A stretch of DNA of 64,000 bases from Quillaja saponaria (taxonomy: Eukaryota > Streptophyta > Magnoliopsida > Fabales > Quillajaceae). Below the pieces are notes generated by a model that was not told the DNA's origin, did no database searches, and saw only the letters and a list, made by a program, of their open reading frames with translations. Numbering within the stretch: position 1 is the first letter of the stretch; each line of letters starts with the position of its first letter. The position numbers were made by a program, and so were the translations under genes. The stretch is taken from NCBI GenBank assembly GCA_029379385.1, contig CM055614.1:682001-746000 (forward strand), written 5' to 3'. This document shows, piece by piece, positions 24,701-38,381 of the stretch.

Positions 24701-27700
24701 ACTGTCACTTCTCCCTTTCGTAATAGTATCCTTTCACAAGGGTGGAGGCCCCCTTTTGTGAGACTAACTTGAGACTTACACCTCATGATGATTCACTCAT
24801 CGCTGGAGGAGAATATATTGGACTTACTCTAACCAACGAGCTAATTTTGTCAATCATTGCATCGGTGCATTCCATATATTTTAGGTGCAAGTGAACAAAT
24901 GCAAGAATGAGTTTTCAAGAAATGCCCAAGATCAACAACTAAATCTTTTCTTTGACGAAAGAATCTCGCAACTATTGGAGCCCGCAGAAATTAACGTGTA
25001 AATCAAGCATGGTTGCTGGAATGGTGCATACCTTGTGAAAGTTAATGTTGTCGTCAAAAGGCACAATGTGACACAGCTTGGTGGACCTGAGCCAAGTGAT
25101 TGTGTTTCTGCATACGGGTAGGAGTATAAGAGCCATGTTGAACTTCAGTGTCTCGGCTGCACCTTTCGCCGTGGGAAGACAATAACCCATGATCTTGAAG
25201 GCATCCTTTTGCTTGTACTGAATGAACTTCCACGTAAATAGTCCTACCATTATTATAACCCATAATACTAAGACCCAAATTCTCTTCCAATTCTCTTGCA
25301 AATAGTAGAGCATTTTCCGGCTCATCCTTCTTATTGGGCTTCTCTTTCGTAGTCCCTGTAGGTTCTGGCTCAATGCTTGGCTCGTATAGCTTAGCGCTTG
25401 GCTGTAGTTGAGGTACGTGTTCTTTTGTAACAAAAGCGTCTCCAATTGCCATAGCTGTAGTGACATTATTATCACCCAAAATGCAAGTAAATCATCAGAT
25501 GTTGAATCATGGAAGGTACATGTCAACTAGCAGCACTAGCACTGATAGAAAATGCGCATGTGTACGAGTGAGGTGTACGCAAAACTGGCTACAACCCAGA
25601 GCCCACATGGGAGCTCAAATGTGAACGTCGACAAACGCCTCGCAGCAATATAAGTTCACAAGGTCAACTATGCAGTAGGTCAGGGCCCTTCTAATCTACA
25701 AGTAATTAAACAAGTCCCAATGATAATCTCAACTATAAAGTTAATTACCCTCTTTTAGACCAATAACAAAAACAGTAAAATAAAATTTAGTCCAAGAAGA
25801 GGGTACGAACTACGAACAGGTTTTGCCTTCATGACTACAAACCTTCACTTTTTTTTTTCTTTTCCAAGGTTTCTAACCACCACTTGAAAATTAAAAAGTT
25901 TTGAGATTTCTTTAAATAAATTATGCAATTGTCTTCTTCATTTTCTCATCTAACATCAACGTTTCACTATTTAAATGATGGAGATGTTAGAATCCTAACA
26001 AATTAAGCAATTAAGCTATTCAGAGTAATTGCCTACAAAGATCATTGAATCTCAATGGCACCAATATTTTCACTCGTTTTTTTAAGTTTTTTTACTCTTT
26101 TCATTTTTGTGGTTGATTGTTTATTTGCTCAATCATTTTTTTTAAAATATATAGACTATAATTTTATGATTTTGAATCCAATCTAAACATGTAACATAAA
26201 AACTTCAAAAGAAATAACAAATTGTGTAGTTTTTTTTTGTCAATTGGATTACATGCATGTTCTTGTTTTTGGTGTGCATATATCACTTCTCAATATGTTT
26301 ACATGACTTTTATTTGTCTAATATCAACATGTAGATATGATGAGAATATAAAAAATAATTAACAATTTTTATAAAATTTTGATTGCGATTTATTATTTTA
26401 TAATTGCTAATTACTTTTACTTCTATTTCATAGTTGCAGAAGAACTAAAAAGGCACAAAATTGACAAAGAAAGTCTAAAAACCAAACAACTAATCAACCT
26501 AAGGAGTTTAGATATGTGGTGAAAGTAATGTACAAAAAAGTTTATATAAATTTTTTTAAAATTATTACTTGTAAAAAAATTTAATTTTTAGAAATCATAT
26601 TTATTACATCTTAACAATTAATTTTAGAACACATTAGAAAAATTATTACCATAAAACTAATTATAATATTATTTTATAAAATTATTTAAATATAGAATTA
26701 AAAGAAAAATCTATGCATTTCTATGGATCATAAAGTAACAAATATATATGTTGCAGTGAGTGAAGGAAAAGAAAAATGAGAAAACCTTTAAATATTTTAT
26801 AGGGGTCCCACCTCAATGTAGCCAAGTCCCTCGGGATCTAACTCTTCCATGATGAGAGCTGCATATTCCTCTGCTTGTTCCTTCAATCTTGATAACTTGT
26901 TTGCCGAAGCACTTGACATAATTATCTACATATTAAAAGAATTTTAATATCAAATTCAAATCTATAAAAATTTCACGGATGAAAGTTTCAAAATGAGCCA
27001 TACACGATATATTGACGATAAAGGCCCCACCAAACCCCACAAAACATGATCATTAATAATTCCAACAATTTCGTAAATTGGCAAATTGCAGATGCCATCC
27101 GCCTGACCTCAAAGTAAGACCTATTGCACTAATTCGAGAATGACAACCAACTTCTTTTTTTGATAACTGAATGGAACCCATCCCATAATGGATAATATGC
27201 TTTAGCACATGGGAAGCGTCAATGACTAAGAAAACTCGAAATTTAGTTCTCCTGTATCCCTGCGCTAATGTCCTTATTATTGCTTATAATATTGGGAGTA
27301 GTTAGTTTAACATTTCACCCAAAAAATATATATATTAGAACTCAAATTGACACGATGGGGGATTTGTACAAAAGAAGTAGCCTGTGGCCTATTCATGAAT
27401 TGATGCAGCCTGATTATAATAAGTTCAACCAACTACTAGTATTACCCTTTTTAGTCATATTTACCTCTTTTACTTCTTCTTCAGTAATTCTGCCATCTTC
27501 GTTCTTGTCCACCCTGAGCAATTAAATAGGAAAAGAACAAAAATGGTTAATATTTTAATTACAAGAAAATAAAGTTATTTAATGAATAAAGCAATCTTGA
27601 AGTGACAGTTTTGCCCTCGCTTCGTCGCAGTATTGTTCTGATTGGGAATGAATGGTAGAAAACGGTGAAAAAAATGAGTAGCCTGAATAACACCAATGAA

Positions 27701-28607
27701 TTAAGTACTTCAATCTACATACATGTCGAAGAAGATCTGTAGCCGCGAATCGAAACTTTGATCGGTAATTTGTGACCAATACTCATAAAGTTCATCTCTA
27801 CTGATTTTTTCAACCTTGAGTCTTCGTCTCCGGCTCAAAGCGTCGAACAGTTCCAGTGCAAACTCCTTTGAATCTCTCATTCCTTTGAACAGAGAAAATA
27901 AATTAAACTTAAAGTTAAATCCATTTTTGGAAATAATTTTCCAGCTAATGGAAAGTCACAATTTACAAATCAAATAGATCAATGCGAAAAGCGAAATTGA
28001 AGAGAAGACCAAACAAACCAATGCATTGTGCAAAATCGGCACGAAAGAGAAAGTCGTCCTTAGCAAGCCTATCGAAATTACTCTGAATCTCGTTCCACGC
28101 ATCGACGCCATTGGTCTTACTGCTGATGAATTTTAATCCACGGAGTGCTTTATGAGCACCGGGATGAGTCCGATCAAATTGAGCTCGTTGCCTCCTCAAA
28201 GCTCGAGCTGCCAAAGCTGAGTCGAATCCTCCTCCGATGCCGTCCTGAGCCGAGTTAGACGACAGCGTGCGCGATGCATGACCGTGACTCCACGAGAATC
28301 GTCGTAGCTCCACTCGAAGCTCTTGCGAGAACTGCTTTGCCTTGGCTACCGCCTCAGCTTTAAGCTCTTGAGAGAACTGCCGCAACCTGTTGGACGAACT
28401 CCGTCTGATCGTCGGAGACCTCGAAGCGGACACCGGTGTTTCATTTCCGCTGGTGGATACTACACCGTCGATGTTAATCACTGACGCCGGCTCAACGCTG
28501 CGAAGAACGATAGTGTAATCATCTTGAAGGTCAAGATGTGACCTCCACAAACTCTTCAGCGGAACTGGACTCAGTTCCCGGCGAAGATCCGGAGCTGACC
28601 GTTGCAT
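21714..28607 (-). CDS. RBOHF: Respiratory burst oxidase homolog, RBOHF-like NADPH oxidase (926 aa, 14 exons)
   Basis: Exons (minus): 28607-28019, 27882-27723, 27513-27465, 26925-26812, 25454-25032, 24570-24184, 24084-23989, 23834-23719, 23359-23192, 23071-22912, 22639-22439, 22329-22201, 22013-21935, 21823-21714. They join in frame to 926 residues ending FEFHKEHF. Order: N-terminal region with [18 protein letters not shown] and [20 protein letters not shown]-hand loop [12 protein letters not shown] at about 252-263; six-span ferric-reductase core with haem histidines in [12 protein letters not shown] and [15 protein letters not shown]-binding HPFSIT at about 646-651; NADPH-binding [14 protein letters not shown] and [10 protein letters not shown] near 706-736. 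The enzyme passes electrons from cytosolic NADPH to apoplastic oxygen, making superoxide for defence, ABA and developmental signalling; the family is controlled by Ca2+ and phosphorylation. The first 20 residues are shorter than in Arabidopsis RBOHF, so an alternative upstream start remains possible. Assignment to RBOHF rather than RBOHI rests on the N-terminal motifs. Confidence 0.94.
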
Positions 28608-31600
28608 TTCCAGGAACGGAGTCCGAAGCCCATCGGCGTTCGTGCTTCGTTTTACCGCTCATTGATCAAACAAAATAAAAAAGTATCAATCTTTACAACT
28701 ACTTTTCTTATTAATAATACAAAACAAAAAAAATCGGTTTATTCTATAAATAGTTGTAATCCTTTGGTATTGGTTTTGCTAATGTGCGCTGGTGGCGAAG
28801 GAAAAGGGGGTCCTAGAGCAAACACCTAGTCCAAGTTGCATTTTAAATAAAAGTGAAGTCGTAGGAAGCGCTCGGAATCTCTGGGAAAAAGAAGCAAACG
28901 GGGCAGCGTGAGTTCTTGAGAAAAAGAGAGACACTAAAGCAGGAAGAAGACAATGGTCTGAGATCAAATGGAGCCAAATGAATTGAATGGGGGCCGGGGG
29001 CTAGTTTAAACAGAACCGAATATTTATTTGCACTGTAAATATAAGGACCTAAATGTAATTTCTTCGAATAAGTAAAAACTAGAGGAGGGATGAGGATATC
29101 TGTGAGTCCATGATCACCACCAAAAGATGGGGTGGGTGTCAGTGCGTGTGTGTGGAATTGCTGGAAGGAGATGAATTGTAAAAAGAGAGAGAGTGGCGGA
29201 GTTGATGGATCGTAGAATAGAATGGGAATAATCTAATATTTTATGCGAGTCTGTGTGATAGGGCAGGACCGTTGATTTTGGAGTCTCTAACCCCAACTAC
29301 GGCAGAGATTGCCGGAGTCAATGTCACAAACTAATTTTTCCCATTTCACCCTTCTGTTTTATTTTATGTGTGAAGTTAATTAACCGCATGATAAATTTCT
29401 TGGAGGGAAAGGAAAAGGAAAACCACAAGCAAATTCATCCCGGCCGCTTTTTACAAAATTTAATATACATTTGCATAAAGGATTTTTCACCCAAATAAAT
29501 ATATTAAGCTGGATTAGTTGAACATTATTCCAACTAACCTTATGAAGTACTTTATATTAAAAAGATTACATATTAAATGAGTTGTAAATGAGTACGCTAA
29601 GATTTAATCAATTTTTAAGAGGATTTTGACAATTGATTTCAATATTTTGATTGTATTTATTAGGAGTTAATTATTATTTAAAAAACTCAATTTAAAAATT
29701 ATAAATCATTCTCAAAGTAGTTACTCATACTATTTTTTTTATATTGTTTCAGACACTCATTTTTTATTTTTTTTTATTATTTGAGACAATTTACTAAAGC
29801 AGTGTATAATCATGAAAAAATGTGACATGTTAATTTTTTTATACATTATATATTTTTTTCTCTTTCTTCTATATATATATATTTATTATTTTTTAAATTA
29901 TATCACAAAATTCATTATTGATGAGTATCAAATTATATACTTTTATCAAAATTTTAAAACATAAATGACATAATTGTTTTTCTTTTTTATTATTCTGACA
30001 CCCTGAAACAAAATTTTATGAAATATAAAAAAATATTTAATTTTTCACAAGATTCATAAATTTTATCTCATAATAGGTAATAAAATAAATATAAATAATA
30101 GACACAAAAATGTCACATCAATTGATATTATTTAATATTAATTTTAGATATTTAATTAGTAAAATAATCACATAAATAGTGTCAACCTCCAACTGATTTT
30201 TGATGATTATATGTATTGTGTAGTTGTGAAATTTAAATTTTATTTAGGTACATTAATAAATGTAATTTTAAAATTTTAATAATTTTAAAAATAATAAATA
30301 ATTCATTTTTTATATAGCATTAATTTTAATTTTAAAAGTAATAATTTTTAATGATCATATATATTTGTGCCAACCTCCAACATAGCTCAAGCCACATGAT
30401 CCAAATATTCTCCTACACTGAGAATATTATGACAAACCAATGCACAGATATTAAAAAACAAAAAAAGCATATATATCAAAAAAAATTTATGTTTGACGAA
30501 ACATGAAACTCAAAGCTATATATTTTCTAATTCCGTTGAATTTTGATAAGAAATGGTCTTATTCTCTATCCAACCAATGCATGTAACTTGTACCATACGG
30601 TTACACATAGATAGCCCGAATCACAAAAAAAAAAAAAAAAAAAACCTCCACCAACTACTTGAGTAATTAAGTGAACGGGGTAGAGGAATTATTACACACA
30701 AACCACACAAAAAAGATAAAAAGAAAAAGAATTTCAGTACATTTTCGATTTCTTGTGGAATTGTTACGGCTCATCTTTTAATTGAAGTCGCAACGGAATT
30801 CTAGTATTTAGTTGGGGAACTGAAATTCAGAATTAGGGAGTTCACCAACTTTGATGAATTATTTTTTAATTTATTTTTAATCTTTGAATTTAACGACTAA
30901 ATTAATAAAGAAAATAAAAATTTCAAAAAAAAATATAGAGCTGAAAATAAAATTGTTATTCTCACATAACTCAAAAAAAATATAAAATATAAGCTGCGAC
31001 TAGAGGAAAGTCAAGATAATTGGAGAATAATTTAAAAAATAAAATAAAATAGATTATAATATTCAGAAGATTTCTTTCCTTCTTCCTTTCTTTCTTATTT
31101 TGTTGTTCGGTCAAAATAAAATAAATAAATAGGTGGGCTTCTAGAAAGTATAAATCCCGCTGATGCCAAGGATGGTCCACCGGAAAACTTCATACGTCAA
31201 ATGCTCACCAACTCCTATCGTCGTGGAAGGAATTTTATTTACAAATAGTTAATTATTATTCCAGAACCTCAAATTCTTTGTTATTATTAAAGTAGGAATT
31301 TTATTTTTATTTTTTTGTTTGAGTCACCCACCAATAAATTGGTGAGATTAATCACATAAAAACTGGCTATGTCTAATAGAGAAAAATAAAAGGCAATGCT
31401 TATGGGAAAAAAAAATTTGACATAGTCAATATTTTTTGATAATTAATTTATCAATTTTTTGATGGCTGTAACTCAAATCGAATAAAAATAAATAAATTTA
31501 ATGATAAAATTTGAGGTTATAACTTAACTCAATTACAAATAATAATAGCATTAAATTGTTAATTGATTAACTTTGTCCTATGCTATTAGTTAAATTTTGT

Positions 31601-33286
31601 TAATTTATAAACAGGTCTATAATTTTATTTTTATTTGGCAGGGAGGTCCATAAATTTTATGGTCTTACCTTTCTCTAAATTCGAAAGGGCATTTCGATTA
31701 GCATTTGTTATATCACGTCCTATTAGATTATCCCTATTAAAAGTGATATTAATTATTTGCACATCCAAATCCTCCTATATATCGCAGTTAGATTAGAAAG
31801 GTTCCCTCGTATTTTTCAATGAAAAATAGACCTTGTAATTGTGTCTGGGGATGTAAGATTGATCTACTTCTTACTTACATTAGAATTCTGTAGACCAATT
31901 TTTCTGTTACACACCTTAGTCCAACACGCTAGCTCCCTGGGTGGTTTTCTTAGAAAAAAATGGAATTACTTCCAAAATATTAATTTTTTTTTTTTTTGGA
32001 TAAAAAAATATTCATATTTTGAAGTCTAGGTCCTCCGGCTCAGAGTTCAGCCTATTGTGGTTGTGCATAACACTATTTTCTTTTTCCCTTTGCTAGCAGA
32101 TCATATGTCGTTGCATGATCCAAGTCTTACGTTTGAGAATGACCAAAAGCTATGTCAATTTCAGCCAGTCCTTGTCTCTCGAGTCTCAACCGTTAGGGCC
32201 CTTCTTTTCTTCTAATTGAAGAGTTCGGGGGTTTGGTTAGCTTAATTATATAGTTATATAGATAGTTTGTTGTAATTGGATTCTAAATATATCAATTTCA
32301 CTGTATATATATTGAACCCGGTTGCTTCGATTCCTTGATGCTATATAATTAGGTAGTTATAAGATTATTTGGACTTAGATCGTTAAATCAAAATATTAAT
32401 TATAAATTCATTTGAGCACTATTTTTAATTGATCATATCCACCAACAAATTAACATCATTAATTGTATCAAACAATATCAGAAGGCTTTGCCGTCAACGT
32501 GAAAATTATATTTTTTTTATGATTAGTCTCTTCCTTAAAAAGACCGAAATTATAAAATCTTACTTTACTATCAGTTCATTCAATATGTTTCTTTTTCAAA
32601 GATAAATTTTTATATTTTTATTATATGTCAAACATACTAATATCTTATCCTATCTATCTAAAAATATTATGTGAAAGATGCCTCTCTTTTTAATTTATTA
32701 AGGCTCTTTCTTCACAAGTATTATAATTAGAATAATCTTATTACTCCCTAAAAAAAAAAATCTCTATCTCCACTTTTATAAATTCAAAAAGTAATCCAAC
32801 ATTTTACATATATCTAGATGAACATTATATATATATATATATATATTTTATTAATTATATAACCTGGATTGATAATGTTAACTACATTATTATGATTGCT
32901 TAATTGCACTACTTATCTTTCATACAAAGGGATTTCTAAATATTTTAATAAAATTAGGCGAGAGAAATCAATAATTGAAAGGAAGTGATATATATACACA
33001 ACACCGAAACGAGAAACAGAGAGTCAAGCCCGCTACATTGAGAAGAATTAATATTTTAAATAAATCAATGCGATGCAGCACAAACATTAAACGCCGTGTT
33101 AGTTCAGTGCCCCACATCGTTTCATACAATATAGATTGTCAATGTAGCTTAATTGATGCGAAAACGAACGACTATAATCCGGAAAATACCTAACACGGGG
33201 ACAAGTGGCCAGCCACTGCCAGTCTGCTAGGCCTTGTGGTTTGGTGGCCGACTAGCCGGTTGCAAAGAGTTGAAGGGACCTCGTAA

Positions 33287-33383
33287 ATGGGCCAAGGGCA
33301 TGATAAGAACAGAAATATGGGCCACAACACTTTAATGGGCCCAGAGATTGTGTTTGTCCACTTTGGTCCCTTCTATATGGGCC
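33287..33383 (+). promoter_or_regulatory. Cluster of four ATGGGCC (site II-like) motifs
   Basis: ATGGGCC occurs at 33287, 33317, 33335 and 33377, all on the same strand. TGGGCY elements are usually found just upstream of growth-related plant genes and bind TCP factors. No gene start is visible within 3 kb downstream. Confidence 0.5.
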
Positions 33384-34396
33384 TAGGCGGCAAGGTTGGA
33401 GGTCCATTGGTTCATGCACCCAATACATGGTAACTATACTGACTCGGCTTTATATTCCCCATTAACCCTTATAAAATGACTGAGTAACTTTCTGATGAGT
33501 CAAAAAAAATAAAGAAAGTTGATTCGAAGATTAATGTCATATAAATTTATTAAAAATTATTTATTTCATGGTACTTTCCCCCCCTTTCTTTGCCTATATA
33601 TATTATATACTATACTAGAACCCACACTCATAGTCTTCTAGAGCCAAATTAATTCGGACCCCAGACCTCTCGAACAAGAAAGAGCGTCACTTTGTAAAAC
33701 AAAAGTATGTAACAAATAAAATGTCATTGGTTTAACTAGTAGCTTCAAGGAATCATCATAGAACACTTGTGAACTAATAATTGAGATGAAAGCCAAAAAA
33801 TTTGAAAAGAGAACATTAACCTTGAGAACCGCAAACAGTATGTACACGTGGTTGACACCGCGTACCCGTTATGGCTACTTCTCTTTTTCTTAGATTTTTC
33901 TGGTCAACGATCGTGGATTCCTTTTTTTCCCATATATGGCAAAGAATGATATCTCTAAGGGCCCCATCGTGCCTAAACAACCCTGTTTTATGTACCACAG
34001 AAGGCCGCGTGTCCATGCATGACAAATGCTTGTGTTAATTCCTCAAACAGAACCACTATATGTAGTTTATGGAATGTCTTTGTTCATGGGGAGAATTTCT
34101 TTTAGCCTTTGTTTTTAGGCGTCTTGACTCTTGATTTGGACTAAAAATGTGTAGTTGGATATCGACGAAGACTTCCACGTTAATTTTGTAGTCAAGGTTG
34201 AAGGCTAATTGCTGTCACATATTGACATGGTCCAGTTAGAGGCAGTGAACATTGGATTTGCAAACTCAGCGTTTGTCTGAGCTAAAAAGACATTGGTGAC
34301 AAGGAGCGCCAAAGCCTGAAAATAGACTTAAAAGTGAAAAGAATTCATAGAAAAAGTACAGTTCGAGGAAGAAGAAACTGAAAACAATTAAACAAT

Positions 34397-34423
34397 GGGG
34401 ATGGGGATGGGGATGGGATGGGG
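34397..34423 (+). repeat. GGGGAT tandem run, G-quadruplex-capable
   Basis: Five runs of three or four G separated by AT fall within 27 bases, enough for a G-quadruplex on the plus strand. It is intergenic, with no gene nearby. Confidence 0.8.
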
Positions 34424-35018
34424 TGGATTACCAGAATTAGTATGACAATTATTTTGTTTGATTGTGACACGACCAAATGCGGCACGGGTCGGTCCGAAAG
34501 CTTAATCCTCATTCCCCAAGAGAAAAGCCGTGTTTGAAGAGGGCTATATCATGACTTATGATGATGTGGGTAATAATAAGTTAGATAGGCACATCAAGAT
34601 CAAAGTACTGCTGCTGGGGTCTAAAATCATCACCAAAATCTTACCAAGCTCCTTCAGAATATCATCCATAAAATTGTTTAATAACAATTCATTAATGTAC
34701 GTAGTTATAATCTCTTGCCTCCTCGTTTGAAACAACTCAATATTATCACAAACTCTTGTCTTACATTTTTTTTTCTTTTTTCTTTTTTTTTTTCCCTATA
34801 AATTTTGTTCTATTGATGACAAGTGGTGCAAATTCACTAATTTAGGGATAATTGGGTGATTTTTTATTTTAAAAATATAGTTAGGCTCGATACCAAAAAT
34901 ATGTGACACAGAATTTCAATGCGAGACACACACATTGATATTTAGTGTGAGACATATTTGATATTATCAGTGCTTATTGATGTAAATATATTGATAACAT
35001 TGAGGTATGATATTTTTT

Positions 35019-35762
35019 GGGTCAATTGTATTTTATCCCATCAACTATTCACCTATTTAATTTGTTATAATCTCCATAAATTATCTAATTAGACAAATAA
35101 CTCTCTTATTTGAGTTATAATTAACAAATAACCACTACTCATCTAAATTAGTCATTAAATCTAAAAAATTAATTCTTAAAAAACAAACTCATTATAAGTT
35201 TTTTATTTGTTTATGATTTCTCTGTTTTACATCTTCCTCTTTTTATTTTCTATGAAACTAAACTCTTTATATTGATTCAATTTTAAAGCACATAAATAAT
35301 ATTCGAATCATTGGTAATTTTTATTTTCTTGTCATAATATTTAAATTATTAATAGGTTTACTAATATTATTTTTCTCATTTATAAAAATTATACAAGTTG
35401 ATGTTTCAGTTTGTGTTTTAATGATATATTTTCTTCAAAACTTTTATTTTTTTATTATTGTATTACTTTACTAAAATTGAATAAATATAAAGATTTTAAT
35501 TGCTAGAAATAATAAATAAATAAAAAAGATAAAAGAATAACCAAGAGATAGGAAGTGAAAGATATAAAAAAAAAAAAAAAATTACTTAGAATAAGGACAA
35601 TTTAGTTTTTTCCAAGTTAATTTGTTAGATTTTATAACTAATTTGAATGATTTGAGATTATTTGTTAATTATGACTCAAATAAGGTATTATGTGTCATAA
35701 TTTGATAGTTCAGATTAATGTAACATGGGTGATAGTTCATAGAGGTAAAATGTAATTAATCC
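35019..35762. mobile_element. 744-bp element with long inverted terminal repeats
   Basis: The left end GGGTCAATTGTATTTTATCC and the reverse complement of the right end, GGATTAATTACATTTTACCT, match imperfectly. The inverted arms continue for about 140-150 bases through a shared CTTATTTGAGTYATAATTAA block. The centre is AT-rich and noncoding. Flanks share TATTTTT (before 35019 and from 35763), consistent with a target duplication of 7-9 bases, which would suit a Mutator-like nonautonomous element. A short relative is at 63881-63977. Confidence 0.65.
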
Positions 35763-36781
35763 TATTTTTATTAAAAAAAATTGTCAACTTAAAAAAAAAA
35801 AAAAAAAAAGAGATATGAAAGTAATAAATAATATTCACCATGTCACTTTAAAACATACGTCCGTTATGTATTTTTTGTATTATAATACTTGCATAGATGG
35901 TAAAAATGCAAATTAAACGACAGTAGTGGTTAAAGCTTTGTGAATTTGTGACTCAAAACGAGTCAATTTTTCATATAGGTCCAGGCCGATTCCGTTTCTG
36001 TCTTTTGCTTCATTGTATTTAAATTTTTTTATAGATCGTGACGGAAATAACTAAAAAAATTCTTGTATATTGTCATAGATTTTATATTGGTTCACTTTTT
36101 CGTCCTTTGTCAAGAGTCTCCTCCCAAACATCCAACACTAGCACAAACCTAACTCTTTTTTTTGTTATTTTGTTTTCTTTGCTAAAAACACAAACCTAAC
36201 TCTTACTTGAAAAGAAGAGAAAACCTTGGAATCTAAGAGACCGTGAACGCAAATTAAGCATACACGTGTGTTGCCTTTCCCAAGCGCTAATTAGAAATTA
36301 CTTCTCTCACTTCTAGTTTCATTCATAATCTCCATCAAGTAATTCTATAGGGTATGTTTGGCGCAAGAAATTAATCTTGGAATTAGGGGCACAAATTCGT
36401 ACAATTATAATTTCGTATCTTTGCCATATAAGATTTCAATTATTATTTTTATTTTATGATATGTAAAAATAAGAAACACTCAACACTTGTTGATTTAATC
36501 GGTAAACAAATTTTTTTGAAGAAATACTGAATCTTTAAGTTTGAGAAATTAAAATTATATATATTAGTTGATAAAGTTATATTTTGGGTATAATGTCAAA
36601 AGTGGGCCATTAGGTAATTAAGTGTTGAAATTAACGTAGAATTTAATTTTGTGGTGGCAGTCGAATAGTCGATCGGTACACAATACCCCACAAGGGGCCT
36701 CCACCAATAAACAATCTTTTTGTGCCACATAAGCATGTCACCCTTCCGACAATCAAAGCCTGCGACAAACTGAAGGTTGTC

Positions 36782-36789
36782 TATAAAGA
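36782..36789 (+). promoter_or_regulatory. Candidate TATA box of the LURP-one-related gene
   Basis: TATAAAGA lies 85-92 bases upstream of the start codon at 36874. This predicts a start of transcription near 36812 and a leader of about 60 bases. Confidence 0.5.
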
Positions 36790-36873
36790 TCTTTTCCATC
36801 AGCATTCTCAAGGAGAAGGAAGTTGCAATTCGTAGACAGACGTTGATTAAAACATTAAGACAGAGAAAGAGTG

Positions 36874-37730
36874 ATGAGGATGAGCTTTAGGTTAAAATCT
36901 CTTTCAAGAGCAGTTCATGAGGAACAACAGCATGAGCATGAGCATGATGAGGTTCAGGAGCACCGGAACTCTGGCGTGGGCTTGTGCACGTCACTTACAG
37001 TGTGGAGAAAGTCCCTTTTAATGAGTTGCAAAGGATTTACGGTGATCGATTCCGATGGAAATCTGGTTTATCGGGTCGATAATTATATCGGACGACCCGA
37101 GGAAGTCATTCTGATGGACGCCTCAGGAAACTCCGTCCTCACTATGCGACGTCGTTGGGTAAGATATCTCTCTTAATATATTCTTCTTTCTCTGTTTATA
37201 TCGGAACATTTTGCAAACAATGCTTAGTCTTTAGAGCTATTTGATTCACGAAATTTGAATTATTTTATGTACACATAGACGTCTTAATCATGCTCTTTAA
37301 ATCTCATAACCTAAGAATCTTATTCCAATGATTGTATTACTTGCAGGTGAAGCTTGGACTAGTAGATAGCTGGAATGTCTATGAAGGGGAAATGGGCAAC
37401 CATTGTAAAGCAACTAAATCGTCCAAGGCTCCATCTTGTTGGGTAAGGAAGAAGGTTAACATTTTTCATTCTAATCCCAATGTTCTGGCATATGTTTACC
37501 GCGAAGCTTCAGATAAACAATATGCGTATGTAATTCAAGGTTCATATGCACATCGATCATGTAAAGTGTTAGACGAGTCAAAGAGGGTCTTAGCTGAGAT
37601 CAAGAGGAAGGAAGCGATGACAGGCGGCATCTCCTTTGGTATAGAAGTTTTTCAATTGGTAGTGCATCCGGAATTCGATGCAGGGTTTGCAATGGGTCTT
37701 GTTTTACTCTTAGATCAAATGTTCTCATGA
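36874..37730 (+). CDS. LURP-one-related (LOR, DUF567) protein, 222 aa, 2 exons
   Basis: Exons 36874-37158 and 37347-37730 join to 222 residues. The family pattern is clear: LTVWRKSLLMSCKGFTVIDS, then GNLVYRVDNY, a GRPEEVILMDASGNSVLTMR strand pair, KLGLVDSWNVYEGE, KRKEAMTGGISFGIEVFQLV and the hydrophobic GFAMGLVLLLDQMF end. The fold is a tubby-like/phospholipid-scramblase beta barrel round a central helix. LURP1 itself is needed for basal defence against oomycetes in Arabidopsis, but most LOR members have no known role. The N-terminus has a His/Glu run (HEHEHDE) before the domain. The ATG at 36874 is the first in frame; ATG at 36880 is an alternative. If the intron is kept, the frame stops soon after at 37176. 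Confidence 0.92.
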
Positions 37731-38381
37731 ACTAGCTAATTGATGTGTTAGGTACACAAATATATATGTACATATTTTTTTGGGATGAACTATCTGTTTA
37801 TTGAGCTGAAACTCCAACCAAAATATATTAGTAATTGTCATAGACTCATTTTTTTCTCACATTATTGTAAAAGGAGTAAATGAAACGAAATCGTTGCCCT
37901 TATACAGTGGACATTTCATTTGGTTTGATAAAATAATCTATTTCTAAATCCAATGGCTTAAAATGCGTTAATATGTCGAGTTCACCACAAACCGCATGGT
38001 ATCTATATTCCACTGATGCACCAGCATTACCTGACATGGCCAAGCAAGGGACAATGGCATCAATTTGTCAGACCCATCCTGCTTGGTCCTGCAGCAAGCA
38101 TCAATCTTTGAAAGCAGTTTATTTAACATAGAAAGAGAGCTTGGAATCTCTATTGCCTTATCAAATGCTCTACAGAAGGCAAAGAATTCTGCTGTTTCCT
38201 ACAACTGTATTTAATGTTGACAACATTGTAATCCTATTCACCCTGCAACATGAACCCTTGCAAGTTGCAACAATCTCATTTGAGCCACAATACAATATAT
38301 ACAAAGCAGCCTTTCACCAATTGAGCTAACATGTGGTAAATCACAAGTGTAATAGAGATGCTTCTACATTAGAATGTTTAA
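37731..38381. other. Convergent spacer between LOR gene and orphan gene
   Basis: About 650 bases separate the two stop codons, which face each other. Both 3' untranslated regions must lie here, so their transcripts could overlap. No gene, repeat or element end is seen. Confidence 0.5.

Larger units (their letters stand above)
28608..36873. other. Long gene-poor intergenic region
   Basis: About 8.3 kb without a credible protein gene. Bases 28608-29330 are the probable RBOH promoter and leader. From 29340 to 33000 the DNA is very AT-rich with A and T runs and an AT microsatellite at 32826-32846. Bases 33180-33480 are of more gene-like composition and hold four ATGGGCC motifs. A GGGGAT run lies at 34397-34423. 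A long-inverted-repeat element is at 35019-35762. Bases 36300-36873 are the likely promoter of the LURP-one-related gene. Confidence 0.6.

Noticed and set aside
25054..25479. 141-residue second frame in RBOH exon 5
   Set aside because: It overlaps the clear RBOH coding frame on the same strand and has no family-like content; it is a shadow.
28602..28829. Plus-strand frame opposite the RBOH start
   Set aside because: Low-complexity translation of AT-rich promoter DNA.
29340..33000. Search for genes or organelle insertions in the gene-poor stretch
   Set aside because: Only AT-rich DNA without coding bias; no rRNA, tRNA or plastid-gene segments recognised.
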